From Lentisphaeria bacterium (lineage in GTDB: Bacteria; Verrucomicrobiota; Lentisphaeria; Victivallales; Victivallaceae), in the NCBI GenBank assembly GCA_017456285.1, contig JAFTJQ010000003.1, positions 1-54,247 on the forward strand: a DNA stretch of 54,247 nucleotides, in the 5' to 3' direction. The position numbers were made by a program, and so were the translations under genes. Below the pieces are notes generated by a model. The model saw only the letters and a program-made list of their open reading frames with translations, was not told the DNA's origin and made no database searches. This document shows, in pieces, positions 1 through 7,819 of this stretch; position 1 is the first letter of the stretch; each line of letters begins with the position of its first letter.

Positions 1-1
1 A

Positions 2-331
2 AAATTTTACGCTCAAGGACTTACTAATTTAGAAGAGATGAGAGAAGCTTACAAAGGAAAGACTATAGTTTTTGATTGCCGTAATCATGAGGAAGTATTG
101 GCATTTAAATTAATTTCGGCAAATATTAACTTTTTCGGAGTGAAAAAACTTATTGCACTCTATCACAATCATGCTTTTGATACTATTGGATTATTGCCTC
201 AATTTGCAGAAACTCTGAAGCGAAAGGTTTATTACAAAATTGAGGCGCTCCCGGCTGATGAATACGACTATAATGAGGAACATTATCCGTTGGGGGGTGA
301 AGCTATTGATGACCTATTTTTTAAGAAATAA
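2..331 (+). CDS. 3' end of an unidentified protein (partial, 5' end outside window)
   Basis: An open frame runs from the first bases of the window to a TAA at 329-331, giving about 109 residues that end in LFFKK. The first ATG inside the window (38) has no convincing ribosome-binding site. The frame stays open upstream of it, so I read this as the C-terminal part of a gene that starts outside the window. The sequence is mixed alpha/beta in character, with a hydrophobic strand around VKKLIALYHNHAF and an acidic C-terminus. There is no signal peptide or membrane segment in the visible part. I do not recognise the family. It is followed by a hairpin-rich non-coding patch and then tRNA-Cys on the other strand. 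Confidence 0.6.
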   Translation, partial: KFYAQGLTNLEEMREAYKGKTIVFDCRNHEEVLAFKLISANINFFGVKKLIALYHNHAFDTIGLLPQFAETLKRKVYYKIEALPADEYDYNEEHYPLGGEAIDDLFFKK

Positions 332-413
332 ACAGCCGTTATGTAAGCATGAATGCATGAACGCATGGAGTTGCAGTCGGCAGGTCGCGAGTGCGTTGGT
401 CGCTGCTGTAATT

Positions 414-518
414 CTGGATTCTTCGCTTCGCTCTGAATGACGAGTTTGGAATTGCTCTACCATCGCAGCAAAAATTACCTACCGTCATGCAGAGGAGCGA
501 AAGCGACGAAGCATCCAG
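414..518. repeat. REP-like inverted repeat pair
   Basis: Positions 414-442 (CTGGATTCTTCGCTTCGCTC, then TGAATGACG) recur as an imperfect reverse complement at 483-518 (CGTCATGCAGAGGAGCGAAA, then GCGACGAAGCATCCAG). Both arms carry the CTGGAT-CTTCG and TGA/CATGACG ends. No protein is credible here. The layout resembles small palindromic intergenic repeats (REP/BIME type). Whether it is multicopy in the genome cannot be seen from this window. Confidence 0.55.
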
Positions 519-549
519 TCTACGAGCCGTCAGGCTCGCACTTCGTCGC
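503..549. repeat. Two-step stem-loop
   Basis: An outer 9-bp stem GCGACGAAG (503-511) pairs with CTTCGTCGC (541-549). It encloses an inner stem CGAGCC (523-528) / GGCTCG (533-538) with a GTCA loop. The outer arm overlaps the right arm of the REP-like pair. There is no T-tract, so it is not an obvious intrinsic terminator. Confidence 0.5.
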
Positions 550-589
550 TCCAAAAGAGCGACACCTACAATAATTTATAATTCCCCTG

Positions 590-666
590 TCCTCCATAAC
601 TTTGGGTGACGGAGGATGCATTCTTAATTTTTTAACTGGGGAGTTTGAGGGTGCAGAACCCTCAAA
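590..666. repeat. Two further hairpins between the partial gene and tRNA-Cys
   Basis: TCCTCC (590-595) pairs with GGAGGA (611-616). TTTGAGGGT (644-652) pairs perfectly with ACCCTCAAA (658-666) across a 5-nt loop. On the minus strand, T-tracts lie between the tRNA 3' end and the second hairpin rather than after it, so a canonical terminator reading for the tRNA is poor. Together with the two preceding repeat entries these account for most of the 350-bp gene-free stretch 332-682. I see no coding signal in it. Confidence 0.45.
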
Positions 667-682
667 AAAAAGGCAAAAAAAA

Positions 683-756
683 TGGAGGCCTGGATCGGAG
701 TCGAACCGATTTTCGCGATTTTGCAGACCGCTGCCTAACCGTTTGGCTACCAAGCC
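683..756 (-). tRNA. tRNA-Cys (anticodon GCA)
   Basis: The reverse complement folds as a complete 74-nt cloverleaf. The acceptor GGCTTGG pairs with CCAGGCC, followed by discriminator U and an encoded CCA (positions 685-683). The anticodon loop CTGCAAA carries GCA. The T arm is ATCGG-TTCGACT-CCGAT. U73 together with a GCA anticodon is the identity set of tRNA-Cys. A promoter-like element lies 46-74 bp upstream. Confidence 0.95.
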
Positions 757-801
757 TCGTAGATAACACAAAAATTACGTTACGTTCTACAAGATTACTT
801 T

Positions 802-830
802 AATATATACCGTTTTTTAAAAATTTCCAG
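802..830 (-). promoter_or_regulatory. Candidate sigma-70 promoter for tRNA-Cys
   Basis: On the minus strand a weak -35 CTGGAA (830-825) is followed after 17 bp by -10 TATATT (807-802). The A/T-rich spacer ends in GGTA, as in the ribosomal operon promoter at 5301-5328 (A-run, then a GGTATATATT block). The tRNA 5' end is at 756. The -35 is weak, so confidence is moderate. Confidence 0.45.
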
Positions 831-903
831 TCGGGAATTGATTTTTTCTGCAAAAAAGTTGCTTTTTTACCAAAAAGTTAACTATTTTCAGAATTTACAG
901 CAA

Positions 904-930
904 GAGTCGTGCAAAAAAATCACACGACTC
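904..930 (-). terminator. Hairpin downstream of apgM
   Basis: On the minus strand GAGTCGTG and CACGAC/TC form an 8-bp stem (930-923 with 911-904). The loop contains GATTTTTTTG. There is no T-run after the stem; the T-run is in the loop. It sits 30 bp after the apgM stop, so it may end or protect that mRNA. The same loop style recurs at 30588 and 33903. Confidence 0.45.
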
Positions 931-959
931 CGCATAGATAATACCACTCACAAAATTAG

Positions 960-2159
960 TTAATTACCTAAAACCAATTTCATTAACTCGTCTTTTTTAA
1001 GCAATCCGCAAGCACCGCTTGCCGCATTTTTCTCGTTATAAGCCGGAGTTGAATCAACTTCAATTCCACACCCGCAAATGGCAAATGGAACCGGGGTGGT
1101 TGTATGTTGACGCAATTTAATCGGAACCGGATGATCAGGGAGAATCATAACTCTCGCATTACTCAAATCAACAGCACTTAAAACCTTGCCTACCAAGCGT
1201 TTATCAAAATCCTCAATCGCCTTTATTTTCAATTCCAAACTGCCCAAGTGAGAGACTTCATCTATCCCCTCAACATGGATATAGACGAAATCATGGCTTT
1301 TCAATGCCTCGATAGCGGCGGCAGCTTTGTTTTCATAATTTGTATCAATGTAACCTGTCGCCCCCTCGACTTCGATAACTGTCATATTTGAAGCAATTCC
1401 AATACCTTTGATCACATCCACCGCACTGATAATCGCTCCCTTTTTGCCATTATATTTTTCAACAAAAGGCGGCAAAGCAGGTTTATACCCCGGACTCCAG
1501 GGCCAAATGCGATTAGCAGGAAATTCTCGATTTTGATTCAATGGGTGATTAGTAAGAAATTCCGCCGCTTCTGCACAAAGTTTATTCAAAAAATCAACTG
1601 TATATTGCGCCTTTTCATTCAATGCAGTCAAAGGCAACTCTTTCTCATTAATTCCATGCGAAGAGTCCGGCTTGTAATAGTCAACATCTTTACTGAATTC
1701 TTCACCATGCAGAACCAATAAATTTCTGTAACTCACTCCGGGATAGAAAGTTACCTTATCTCCTCCGAACTTCGCCTGCAAATCGGCAATCAACTGCCGT
1801 GAGATTTCATTGTCAATATGACCTGCTGAATAATCAAGCATAACCCCGTCGGCATCAACAGTTACAATATTGCAACGCCAAGCAACATCATTTGCTTGCA
1901 AATCAATTTTTTGACTGATTGCTTCAATCGGACCGCGTCCGGGGTAGTTGTATTCCGGCATAAACCCGAGAACCGACATATTCGCAACATCACTTGAAGT
2001 AGGCAACCCGTCAGGGAGTGTCAAAAAACTTCCCATTGAACCATTTTGGGCAATACTGTCCATGTTAGGGGTGTTGGCATATTCAAGCGGAGTCATGCCG
2101 CCGAGTTCCGCCAATGGCTCATCCGCCATACCGTCGGCTAAAAAAATGATACTTTTCAT
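960..2159 (-). CDS. apgM: Cofactor-independent phosphoglycerate mutase, ApgM type
   Basis: Interconverts 3- and 2-phosphoglycerate in glycolysis without 2,3-bisphosphoglycerate; a cytosolic enzyme of the alkaline phosphatase superfamily. The 399 residues match the length of archaeal-type ApgM proteins. The N-terminal metal motif is FLADGMADEP (residues 6-15). The serine expected to carry the phosphate is in SSDVANM (55-61). The metal-binding segments HVEGIDEVSHLG (~295) and DHPVPIKLRQHTTTPVPF (~340) are also present. Start: ATG at 2159 with AGAAGGA upstream. Some relatives are annotated as homoserine kinase-type enzymes, but the sequence as read fits the mutase. It lies alone on the minus strand, downstream of the ribosomal operon and separated from it by a strong terminator. 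Confidence 0.88.
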   Translation of the reverse strand: MKSIIFLADGMADEPLAELGGMTPLEYANTPNMDSIAQNGSMGSFLTLPDGLPTSSDVANMSVLGFMPEYNYPGRGPIEAISQKIDLQANDVAWRCNIVTVDADGVMLDYSAGHIDNEISRQLIADLQAKFGGDKVTFYPGVSYRNLLVLHGEEFSKDVDYYKPDSSHGINEKELPLTALNEKAQYTVDFLNKLCAEAAEFLTNHPLNQNREFPANRIWPWSPGYKPALPPFVEKYNGKKGAIISAVDVIKGIGIASNMTVIEVEGATGYIDTNYENKAAAAIEALKSHDFVYIHVEGIDEVSHLGSLELKIKAIEDFDKRLVGKVLSAVDLSNARVMILPDHPVPIKLRQHTTTPVPFAICGCGIEVDSTPAYNEKNAASGACGLLKKDELMKLVLGN

Positions 2160-2229
2160 AATTATTCAATTCCTTCTATTAAATCTGTTTTCCATGAGAG
2201 AAGTCCTTGTTCGGCAAAAACTTTTCTCA

Positions 2230-2272
2230 TAAAAAAAGAAAAAACCCAAACTTGTGATAAGTTCAGGTTTTT
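2230..2272 (-). terminator. Intrinsic terminator of the rpmJ-rplQ operon
   Basis: On the minus strand AAAACCTGAACTT and AAGTTTGGGTTTT form a long stem with a short ATCAC loop. A T-rich run (TTTTTTCTTTTTTT) follows, about 100 nt after the rplQ stop. This is a classic rho-independent terminator. Confidence 0.85.
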
Positions 2273-2371
2273 CAAATTTTTCGTAATAGGGTTTCGGAAA
2301 ATTTTTCAGTGAGTCGATTTTATCTTGTTTTCACTTCACGCCCCACTGAAATTTTTCCTGTCCCGGGCAAC

Positions 2372-2737
2372 TTATTCTGCGTCTTTTTCAACTAATTGGA
2401 AAATACACATTTCAGCTGCATCGCCCTGACGGCGACCGGTTTTGATGATTCTAGTGTAACCGCCCTGACGTTTAGCGTAAGCAGGTGCGATTTCATCAAA
2501 AAGCTTCTTAACCATATCTTTATTGCGAAGTCTGGCAACTGCCAAACGACGATGGTGCAAAGTACCTGATTTACCCAAGGTAATAAGTCTTTCAGCAAAA
2601 ATTCTTGCTTCTTTAGCTTTTACCAAAGTGGTAGTAATTTCACCATGCTCAAACAAGCTGCTGACCATATTAGCCAACAAAGCACGGCGATGAGAACCGG
2701 TACGACCGATTTTAAATGTATGTACACGATGACGCAT
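2372..2737 (-). CDS. rplQ: 50S ribosomal protein L17
   Basis: Large-subunit ribosomal protein near the peptide exit tunnel. The 121 residues are normal for bacterial L17. The N-terminus MRHRVHTFKIGRTGSHRRAL and the internal ITTTLVKAKE match the family core; the C-terminal GGYTRIIKTGRRQGDAAEM block is also typical. Its ATG overlaps the rpoA stop by one base (TAATG), so translation is probably coupled. It is the last gene of the operon and is followed by an intrinsic terminator. Confidence 0.97.
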   Translation of the reverse strand: MRHRVHTFKIGRTGSHRRALLANMVSSLFEHGEITTTLVKAKEARIFAERLITLGKSGTLHHRRLAVARLRNKDMVKKLFDEIAPAYAKRQGGYTRIIKTGRRQGDAAEMCIFQLVEKDAE

Positions 2738-3759
2738 TATTTATTCTCCTCGTTATTGAGTCTGAGTCTTTCAGATTCTTTATCAAGAGCAATCATGATA
2801 TTTTCACTGAAAGTCATGCCGAGACCCAAACCGATTTTTTCGATTTTCTCTTTAATTTCATCCAATGATTTTTTACCGAAGTTGCGATACTTGAGCATGC
2901 GGCTTTCTGATTTGCTGCAAAGCTCACCGACAATGCGGATATCAGCACTATTCAAGCAGTTCATAGCACGGACAGACAAGTCAAGGACTTCGACATCCTG
3001 AGCGAGAACTTTGTAAAGTCTGAGTTCGTCTTCTTTCATCATTGAGATGACGTCTTTTTCTGCTACCTGACCGCCGACAAAAATCTGCAAGTGGTCACGC
3101 AAGATTGCTGCAGATGCTTCCAAAGCATCTTTGGGAGCGATACGACCGTCAGTCCAAATTTCCATTTCCAAGCTATCCATTTCAGTTTCTTCGCCTACGC
3201 GAGCAGAACCGACCTGATAGTTGACACGGGTTACCGGACTGAAGAGGCAGTCAACCGGAATAGTACCGATTGAGCGAGCAATTTTGCTTTTTTCAGCAGG
3301 AATATAACCTTTGCCGCGCATGATTTCGATTTCAGCACGGAAGGGGAAATTCTTGTCCAAAGTACAGATGACCTGGTCGGGATTCAAAACCTCTACTGAT
3401 CCGTCGCTAACAATATCAGCGGCAGTAACAGTACCTGCTTTGTCCTTTTTAATTTCAAGAATTTTTACGGTATCGCCGGTATAGTTCAAAGAAACTTTTT
3501 TCAAGTTCAGAACAATTTCGGTGATATCCTCTACCACATGCTCTAATGAATCAAATTCATGTTTTACACCGTCAATTCTTAACGCACAGACTGCGGCACC
3601 TTCCATAGATGAGAGCAAAACTCTGCGTAATGAGTTACCGAGAGTATGCCCGAATCCACTCTGAAGCGGGGCAGCTGTAAATTTGCAGTAAGTATTACTT
3701 GCAGTTTCTTCGTCAATTACAATTGACTTCGGCATTGGGAATCCGATAGTTGATGTCAT
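2737..3759 (-). CDS. rpoA: RNA polymerase alpha subunit
   Basis: Alpha subunit of RNA polymerase; the N-domain dimerises to nucleate assembly and the C-domain binds UP elements and activators. 340 residues. The N-terminal assembly signature is GFGHTLGNSLRRVLLSSMEG (residues ~35-54). The C-terminal domain has LDLSVRAMNCLNSADI and YRNFGKKSLDEIKEK, the HhH DNA-binding region. Start ATG at 3759 with GGAGGG at good spacing. rpsK lies upstream with no rpsD between, as in Chlamydiae and unlike the E. coli alpha operon. Confidence 0.97.
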   Translation of the reverse strand: MTSTIGFPMPKSIVIDEETASNTYCKFTAAPLQSGFGHTLGNSLRRVLLSSMEGAAVCALRIDGVKHEFDSLEHVVEDITEIVLNLKKVSLNYTGDTVKILEIKKDKAGTVTAADIVSDGSVEVLNPDQVICTLDKNFPFRAEIEIMRGKGYIPAEKSKIARSIGTIPVDCLFSPVTRVNYQVGSARVGEETEMDSLEMEIWTDGRIAPKDALEASAAILRDHLQIFVGGQVAEKDVISMMKEDELRLYKVLAQDVEVLDLSVRAMNCLNSADIRIVGELCSKSESRMLKYRNFGKKSLDEIKEKIEKIGLGLGMTFSENIMIALDKESERLRLNNEENK

Positions 3760-3823
3760 TTCATCCCTCCAACGTTATTAAAAACTTCAATTTAAAAATT
3801 GTAAAAATATACAATAAGGAGAA

Positions 3824-4258
3824 TCAGACACGACGTCTTTTCGGCGGACGGCAACCATTGTGCGGAACAGGAGTAGTATCTTTGATAGAAGTTACTTCAA
3901 TTCCGGCAGCTGCGATACCGCGAACAGCAGATTCACGACCTGCACCCGGGCCCTTGATTCTAACTTCAACTTCCTTCAAACCGAGGAGTTGAGCTTTTTT
4001 AGCAGCGTCGGTAGCGATAACCTGTGCTGCATAAGCGGTACTCTTGCGAGAACCTTTGAAACCGTTTTTACCACCGGTTGACCAGCTGATAACATTGCCG
4101 TGCAAGTCGGTGATAGTTACTTTAGTATTATTGAAGGTTGCTAACACGAAAGCGATACCGGACGGCACATGACGACCTGATTTGGTACGCTGAGCTTTTA
4201 CGACTTCGGCTTCAGGTGTTTCAGCAACTTCGTTCATTTTTTCGAGTTCTTCAGCCAT
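3824..4258 (-). CDS. rpsK: 30S ribosomal protein S11
   Basis: Small-subunit platform protein. 144 residues, with an extra ~25-residue acidic N-terminal tail ([20 protein letters not shown]) before the basic RTKSGRHVP segment; E. coli S11 is about 129 residues. The core shows [19 protein letters not shown] and [14 protein letters not shown]. The C-terminus ends in the family-typical [21 protein letters not shown]. Start ATG 4258 is the only good one. It is the third gene of the operon. Confidence 0.97.
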   Translation of the reverse strand: MAEELEKMNEVAETPEAEVVKAQRTKSGRHVPSGIAFVLATFNNTKVTITDLHGNVISWSTGGKNGFKGSRKSTAYAAQVIATDAAKKAQLLGLKEVEVRIKGPGAGRESAVRGIAAAGIEVTSIKDTTPVPHNGCRPPKRRRV

Positions 4259-4351
4259 AATATAAATTTCCTAATAATGTTTATGCTTTAAAACTTAATT
4301 CTTAAAAATTGTTTGTATTAAACTGCAATTTTTTTGAATTCACATCTAAAA

Positions 4352-4750
4352 TTAGCCTTTTGCAGCCAAACGACGTTGAGTTTTATCGCGGATAGCACCG
4401 ACTGTCGTTTTCTTACCTTTTCTGGTACGTGCATTTGTTTTGGTTCTCTGACCGTGCACCGGCAGTCCTCTTTTGTGACGAATACCGCGATAGCAATTAA
4501 CCTGTTGCAAGCGGCGGATATCTGCAGAAATGGTACGACGTAAATCACCTTCGACCAAAATGTCGTTCTGGAGAATTACGGTAATTGCAGAAATGTATTC
4601 CGGAGTTAAATCCTTGGCTTTCAAGTCACGCGGAATCTGAACGCGTTCGATGATTTCCAAAGCTTTTGCCGGACCGATTCCGTAAATGTAACGCAAAGCA
4701 TATTCAATGCGTTTGTTTCCCGGAATATCAACACCAATGATACGTGGCAT
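4352..4750 (-). CDS. rpsM: 30S ribosomal protein S13
   Basis: Head protein of the 30S subunit, contacting the P-site tRNA and L5. 132 residues, slightly longer than the E. coli protein. The N-terminus MPRIIGVDIPGNKRIEYALR and the H2TH region YGIGPAKALEII are canonical. The tail contains the signature CYRGIRHKRGLPVHGQRT and a basic NARTRKGKK. RBS GGAAGGAT before ATG 4750. It is preceded by rpmJ, 21 bp away. Confidence 0.97.
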   Translation of the reverse strand: MPRIIGVDIPGNKRIEYALRYIYGIGPAKALEIIERVQIPRDLKAKDLTPEYISAITVILQNDILVEGDLRRTISADIRRLQQVNCYRGIRHKRGLPVHGQRTKTNARTRKGKKTTVGAIRDKTQRRLAAKG

Positions 4751-4771
4751 AATCTCTCTATCCTTCCAGTT

Positions 4772-4888
4772 TTAACCTTGTCTCTGTTTGTGACGGGCAT
4801 CGCGAGAGCAGATAACCCTGACCACACCATTACGCTTAACGATTTGACAATATTCGCATCTGCGTTTTACTGATGCTCTAACTTTCAT
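4772..4888 (-). CDS. rpmJ: 50S ribosomal protein L36 (zinc form)
   Basis: A 38-codon gene beginning [20 protein letters not shown] and ending HKQRQG. The zinc ligands are all present: the CEYC pair (residues 11 and 14), the later Cys in VICSRD, and the His in ARHKQ. This is therefore the C+ form and not the zinc-free paralogue. The ATG is preceded by AAGGGGA. It is the first gene of the operon, separated by a ~400-nt leader from the best promoter. In many bacteria infA lies just upstream; here infA is on the opposite strand 4 kb away. Confidence 0.95.
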   Translation of the reverse strand: MKVRASVKRRCEYCQIVKRNGVVRVICSRDARHKQRQG

Positions 4889-5296
4889 AGGAATCCCCTT
4901 TCGGATCGCTATAGCTTGAATAATAAAAAGATACTGAAGGCTTTTGGCATTTCATCAATTATTTTCACACCGAGCCCGCTCGTTTCTTTTTTGTAATTCA
5001 AGTCGCCTGACCGCTGTTGCTATAAATTATTGATAGCATTAATTAACAGCTTCAGACTATTTGTTTCCTGTCTAATAAACCCCACCCGCAAAACGATGTA
5101 ATGCACTCAAGCAGTCGCCATTTTTTACCCTGACGCCCCACTTTCGGCAGTTCCGGCGGAAAACTTTCGGTTCCTTCCCCACTTTTTTCTGCCATCTTTT
5201 TTTGCACACACATTCGGGGTGATTAACGTTATATAGTTGATTGACGCACGAGCGGTGGAAATAGCGATATGCAGTCAATAAAATAACTATATTTCT
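4889..5296 (-). ncRNA. Candidate long structured leader of the rpmJ operon
   Basis: If transcription starts just after the promoter at 5301-5328, the mRNA has about 400 nt of untranslated leader before rpmJ. It contains several possible stems. TTGACTGC (5278-5271) pairs with GCGTCAA (5247-5241) with one bulge. A purine-rich block at 5130-5190 holds several CCGAAAG segments. ATCC-GAAAGG-GGAT lies at the rpmJ Shine-Dalgarno. I could not match it to RNase P RNA, tmRNA, 6S or SRP RNA. Autogenous control by a ribosomal protein is a possibility only. Nothing else is visible in the 619-bp gene-free stretch apart from the two promoters. Confidence 0.35.
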
Positions 5297-5300
5297 AATA

Positions 5301-5328
5301 AATATATACCATTTTTTCAAAAATGCAA
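5301..5328 (-). promoter_or_regulatory. Promoter of the rpmJ-rpsM-rpsK-rpoA-rplQ operon
   Basis: Minus strand: -35 TTGCAT (5328-5323), a 16-bp A-rich spacer, -10 TATATT (5306-5301), with a TGG just upstream of the TATATATT block that could act as an extended -10. A dense A/T tract (5329-5371) lies upstream and is shared with the divergent HU promoter. Confidence 0.65.
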
Positions 5329-5382
5329 GTGCAAAAAAAAATATTTTTCAAAAAAATTTTTCAAAAAAATTTGTTTAACATG

Positions 5383-5411
5383 TTGACTATATGGGATATG
5401 TGGGGTAAATT
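5383..5411 (+). promoter_or_regulatory. Promoter of the HU gene
   Basis: -35 TTGACT (5383-5388), 17-bp spacer, -10 TAAATT (5406-5411). Directly upstream the block TTTTTCAAAAAAA occurs twice (about 5344-5371); it may serve as a bendable UP element for both divergent promoters. The distance to the ATG is about 90 nt. Confidence 0.65.
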
Positions 5412-5507
5412 ATATAAATGCAAATTTTTTGATTTGCGAAGTTTATCAAAAAAACGAAAAAGAAAAATTAAGACTATGTCAGTTATAATTTAAGGAAGGA
5501 TTGAAAA

Positions 5508-5807
5508 ATGACAAAAAGAGATTTAGTTGTAAAAATCGCAGACGAAACAGGTTTTATTCAGAGCGATGTTGCAGAAGTTGTTCAGTGTACTTTGGATTTT
5601 ATCGCAGCAGACTTGATGGCCGGCAATACTATCGAACTTCGTAATTTCGGAGTTTTTGAGGTAAAAGTTCGCAAGAGCCGCAAAGGCCGCAACCCGAACA
5701 AACCTGCTAATGAAGTTGTTATCCCCGAGCGTGCAGTTGTTAAATTCCGCGCAGGCAAGGAACTTAAAGAAGCTGTTGAAAAGTTAAATCCGTCAAAAAT
5801 CAAGTAA
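5508..5807 (+). CDS. HU/IHF family DNA-binding protein
   Basis: Small histone-like protein that dimerises and bends DNA. 99 residues. The N-terminal helices MTKRDLVVKIADETGF are followed by the DNA-binding arm FEVKVRKSRKGRNPNKP (residues ~48-64), which has the RNP turn whose Pro intercalates into DNA. The C-terminal FRAGKELKEAVE is typical. RBS AAGGAAGG, 7 nt before the ATG. The sequence does not decide between HU and IHF; IHF usually has a partner gene elsewhere. It has its own promoter and a likely terminator after it, so it is probably monocistronic. Confidence 0.93.
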   Translation: MTKRDLVVKIADETGFIQSDVAEVVQCTLDFIAADLMAGNTIELRNFGVFEVKVRKSRKGRNPNKPANEVVIPERAVVKFRAGKELKEAVEKLNPSKIK

Positions 5808-5831
5808 TTTGAGACTTTAATTGACTTTCTG

Positions 5832-5876
5832 GTCATTGCAAAACGGCACTATCGGCTGTTGGGTAATGACTTTTTT
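5832..5876 (+). terminator. Likely terminator between HU and hisS
   Basis: GTCATT (5832-5837) pairs with AATGAC (5865-5870), with an inner AACGGC/GCTGTT stem, followed at once by TTTTTT (5871-5876). It could attenuate read-through into hisS. Confidence 0.6.
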
Positions 5877-5904
5877 CATAAAAGAGTTTGGAAAGAAGTA
5901 AAAA

Positions 5905-7152
5905 ATGGCAAAATTTTCACCGGTTCCCGGTACTGCGGATATTTTTCCCGAAGAGAGTGCCGGCTATAAAAGAATCGAAAATTGCGGAGCGGAAATTTTT
6001 TCCCGTTACGGATACGGGGAGTTGCGAACTCCGATATTTGAGTACACCGAAGTTTTTCAAAGAGGTCTCGGCGATCAAACTGAAGTTGTGCAAAAAGAGA
6101 TGTACACTTTTGAAGATAGAGGCGGTCGGAGTTTAACTCTGCGTCCTGAAGGAACTGCCGGAGTTATGCGTGCATTGCTCAATACCGATGTGATGAATGG
6201 GGTTGAGCAGAGAGTTTTCTACCACGGTCCGATGTTCAGAGGGGAGCGTCCCTCCGCCGGCAGAAGAAGACAATTCCACCAAATCGGAGTTGAAAATGTC
6301 GGCAAAATCGCTCCGGAACTTGATGCAGAGTGTATCGCCATGCTATCCCACTTCCTTGAGGAGATCGGCTTAACTGACGTTACAATCAAAATCAACACTC
6401 GCGGAATCATGAGCGACCGCGTCGAATCAGGTAATGCTTTGCGTAAATATTTCTCTGAACATATTGACGATATGTGCGACGATTGCAAAAATCGTTTGGA
6501 GAAAAACATCTGGCGTATTCTGGATTGCAAGCAGGATAATTGTCGCAAAATCATTGCCGATGCTCCCGATTATCTGCAATTTTTCAGCGACGAATCAAAA
6601 AAATATTTTGAGACTGTCTGCAAAACTTTGGATATGCTGAAAATTAAGTATGAAATTGATCCGCTTCTCGTCAGAGGTTTGGACTACTATGTGCATACGG
6701 TTTTTGAACTCTCTCACCACAGTTTGGGTGAGCAGATCGCCATTGCCGGCGGCGGCAGATATGAACTCTATCTCCCCGGTCAGAATCGACCGCTGCAGGG
6801 GGTAGGATTTGCGGCAGGAATTGAGCGATTGATGATGGTTCAGGAGATACTTGGCGTGCCAAAAGTTCAAGCCGATGCGGAAGATAAAATTTTCCTCGTC
6901 GGTCTCGGTGATGAGGCTCGAATTGCCAATATCGAACTTGCCGGAATTTTGCGTAAAAAAGGTCTTAAAGTCGCTTTGGAAGTCGAACCTAAATCCATGA
7001 AAGCACAAATGAGAAGTGCCAATAACTTCGGGGCGGCAAAGGTGATTATCAGAGGCCTCGATGAACTTAATGCAGGTACTGCCGCTGTCAAAAATATGGA
7101 GAACGGCGAACAGCAAGTTGTTTCTTATAATGATTTAATCAATAATTTATAA
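5905..7152 (+). CDS. hisS: Histidyl-tRNA synthetase
   Basis: Class II aminoacyl-tRNA synthetase that charges tRNA-His with histidine. 415 residues, normal length. Motif 1 region GTADIFPEES at the N-terminus. LRPEGTAGVMRA and MFRGERPSAGRRRQFHQIG give motif 2. The histidine-specific LVRGLDYYVHTVFE (~252) and AGGGRYELYL (~280) follow, then motif 3 GVGFAAGIERLMM (~300). The C-terminal anticodon-binding domain includes KAQMRSANNFGA. RBS GGAAAGAAG. It is followed 17 bp later by adk, and the two are likely co-transcribed. Confidence 0.97.
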   Translation: MAKFSPVPGTADIFPEESAGYKRIENCGAEIFSRYGYGELRTPIFEYTEVFQRGLGDQTEVVQKEMYTFEDRGGRSLTLRPEGTAGVMRALLNTDVMNGVEQRVFYHGPMFRGERPSAGRRRQFHQIGVENVGKIAPELDAECIAMLSHFLEEIGLTDVTIKINTRGIMSDRVESGNALRKYFSEHIDDMCDDCKNRLEKNIWRILDCKQDNCRKIIADAPDYLQFFSDESKKYFETVCKTLDMLKIKYEIDPLLVRGLDYYVHTVFELSHHSLGEQIAIAGGGRYELYLPGQNRPLQGVGFAAGIERLMMVQEILGVPKVQADAEDKIFLVGLGDEARIANIELAGILRKKGLKVALEVEPKSMKAQMRSANNFGAAKVIIRGLDELNAGTAAVKNMENGEQQVVSYNDLINNL

Positions 7153-7169
7153 AATTAAAAGGTGCAAAA

Positions 7170-7817
7170 ATGAAAAAGAAAAACTTAATTTTCGTAGGAG
7201 CTCCCGGTTCAGGTAAAGGAACTATTTCCGGAATGCTTCTCAAAGAGGTAACTCTCGCCCACATCTCAACCGGTGACATCCTCCGTGATGAAATCAAACG
7301 CGGTACTCCCTTGGGCGTGCAGGCAAGCGAAATTATGAAAAGCGGCGGCTTGGTATCTGATGATATTGTCGTCGGCATGGTTCGTGAACGCCTTGCTAAA
7401 GATGATTGCAAAAACGGTTTTATTTTGGACGGGTTCCCCCGTACAGTTAATCAGGCTGAATTGCTCGGCAAAGTTTTGGCAGATTTGGGAATGGAACTTG
7501 ATGCGGTAATTTTCTTCAACGTTCCCGATCAGGTGCTTTTGGAGCGTTTGACCTCTCGCTTGACCTGCAAAGCATGCGGTGCGGTCTTCAATAAACTCAG
7601 CATGAAACCTCAAGTTGAGGGAGTTTGCGACAAATGTCAGGGTGAACTTATCCAACGTGCAGACGATTCACTCGAAACTGCAACCAACCGCTTAAAGGTA
7701 TTCTATGCTCAAACCCAGGCAGTAATCGATTACTACCGTGCTTCAGGCAAAATGATTGAGCTTAATAATTTAACCAGCGAACAGTCTATGGACGTTCTGA
7801 AAAAAGAGTTGTTTTAG
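7170..7817 (+). CDS. adk: Adenylate kinase, zinc-type LID
   Basis: Balances ATP, ADP and AMP (ATP + AMP = 2 ADP). 215 residues. P-loop GAPGSGKGT (residues 9-17); the usual form is GPPGAGKGT, so the second residue is atypical. The AMP site has STGDILRDEI and GFPRTVNQAE. The LID carries CKAC ... CDKC, a four-cysteine zinc set typical of the long adenylate kinases of many Gram-positives and thermophiles. adk-map-infA is a conserved block usually placed after secY; here no secY is adjacent. Confidence 0.96.
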   Translation: MKKKNLIFVGAPGSGKGTISGMLLKEVTLAHISTGDILRDEIKRGTPLGVQASEIMKSGGLVSDDIVVGMVRERLAKDDCKNGFILDGFPRTVNQAELLGKVLADLGMELDAVIFFNVPDQVLLERLTSRLTCKACGAVFNKLSMKPQVEGVCDKCQGELIQRADDSLETATNRLKVFYAQTQAVIDYYRASGKMIELNNLTSEQSMDVLKKELF

Positions 7818-7819
7818 TT

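Noticed and set aside
339-554. 71-residue frame on the minus strand
   Set aside because: It lies within the REP-like inverted repeats and has low-complexity composition and no ribosome-binding site.
520-771. 83-residue frame on the minus strand
   Set aside because: It runs straight through tRNA-Cys and the hairpins; the match is to tRNA sequence, not coding sequence.
4889-5300. RNase P RNA, tmRNA, 6S or SRP RNA in the rpmJ leader
   Set aside because: The conserved cores (AGGAAAGUCC, CCACCA-ended tRNA-like domain, GGAAGGAAGCAGCC) are not present; only a generic GAAGGAACCGAAAG resemblance is seen.
5072-5320. 82-residue frame upstream of rpmJ
   Set aside because: It begins inside the promoter region, has unusual composition and no Shine-Dalgarno; the stretch reads better as an untranslated leader.
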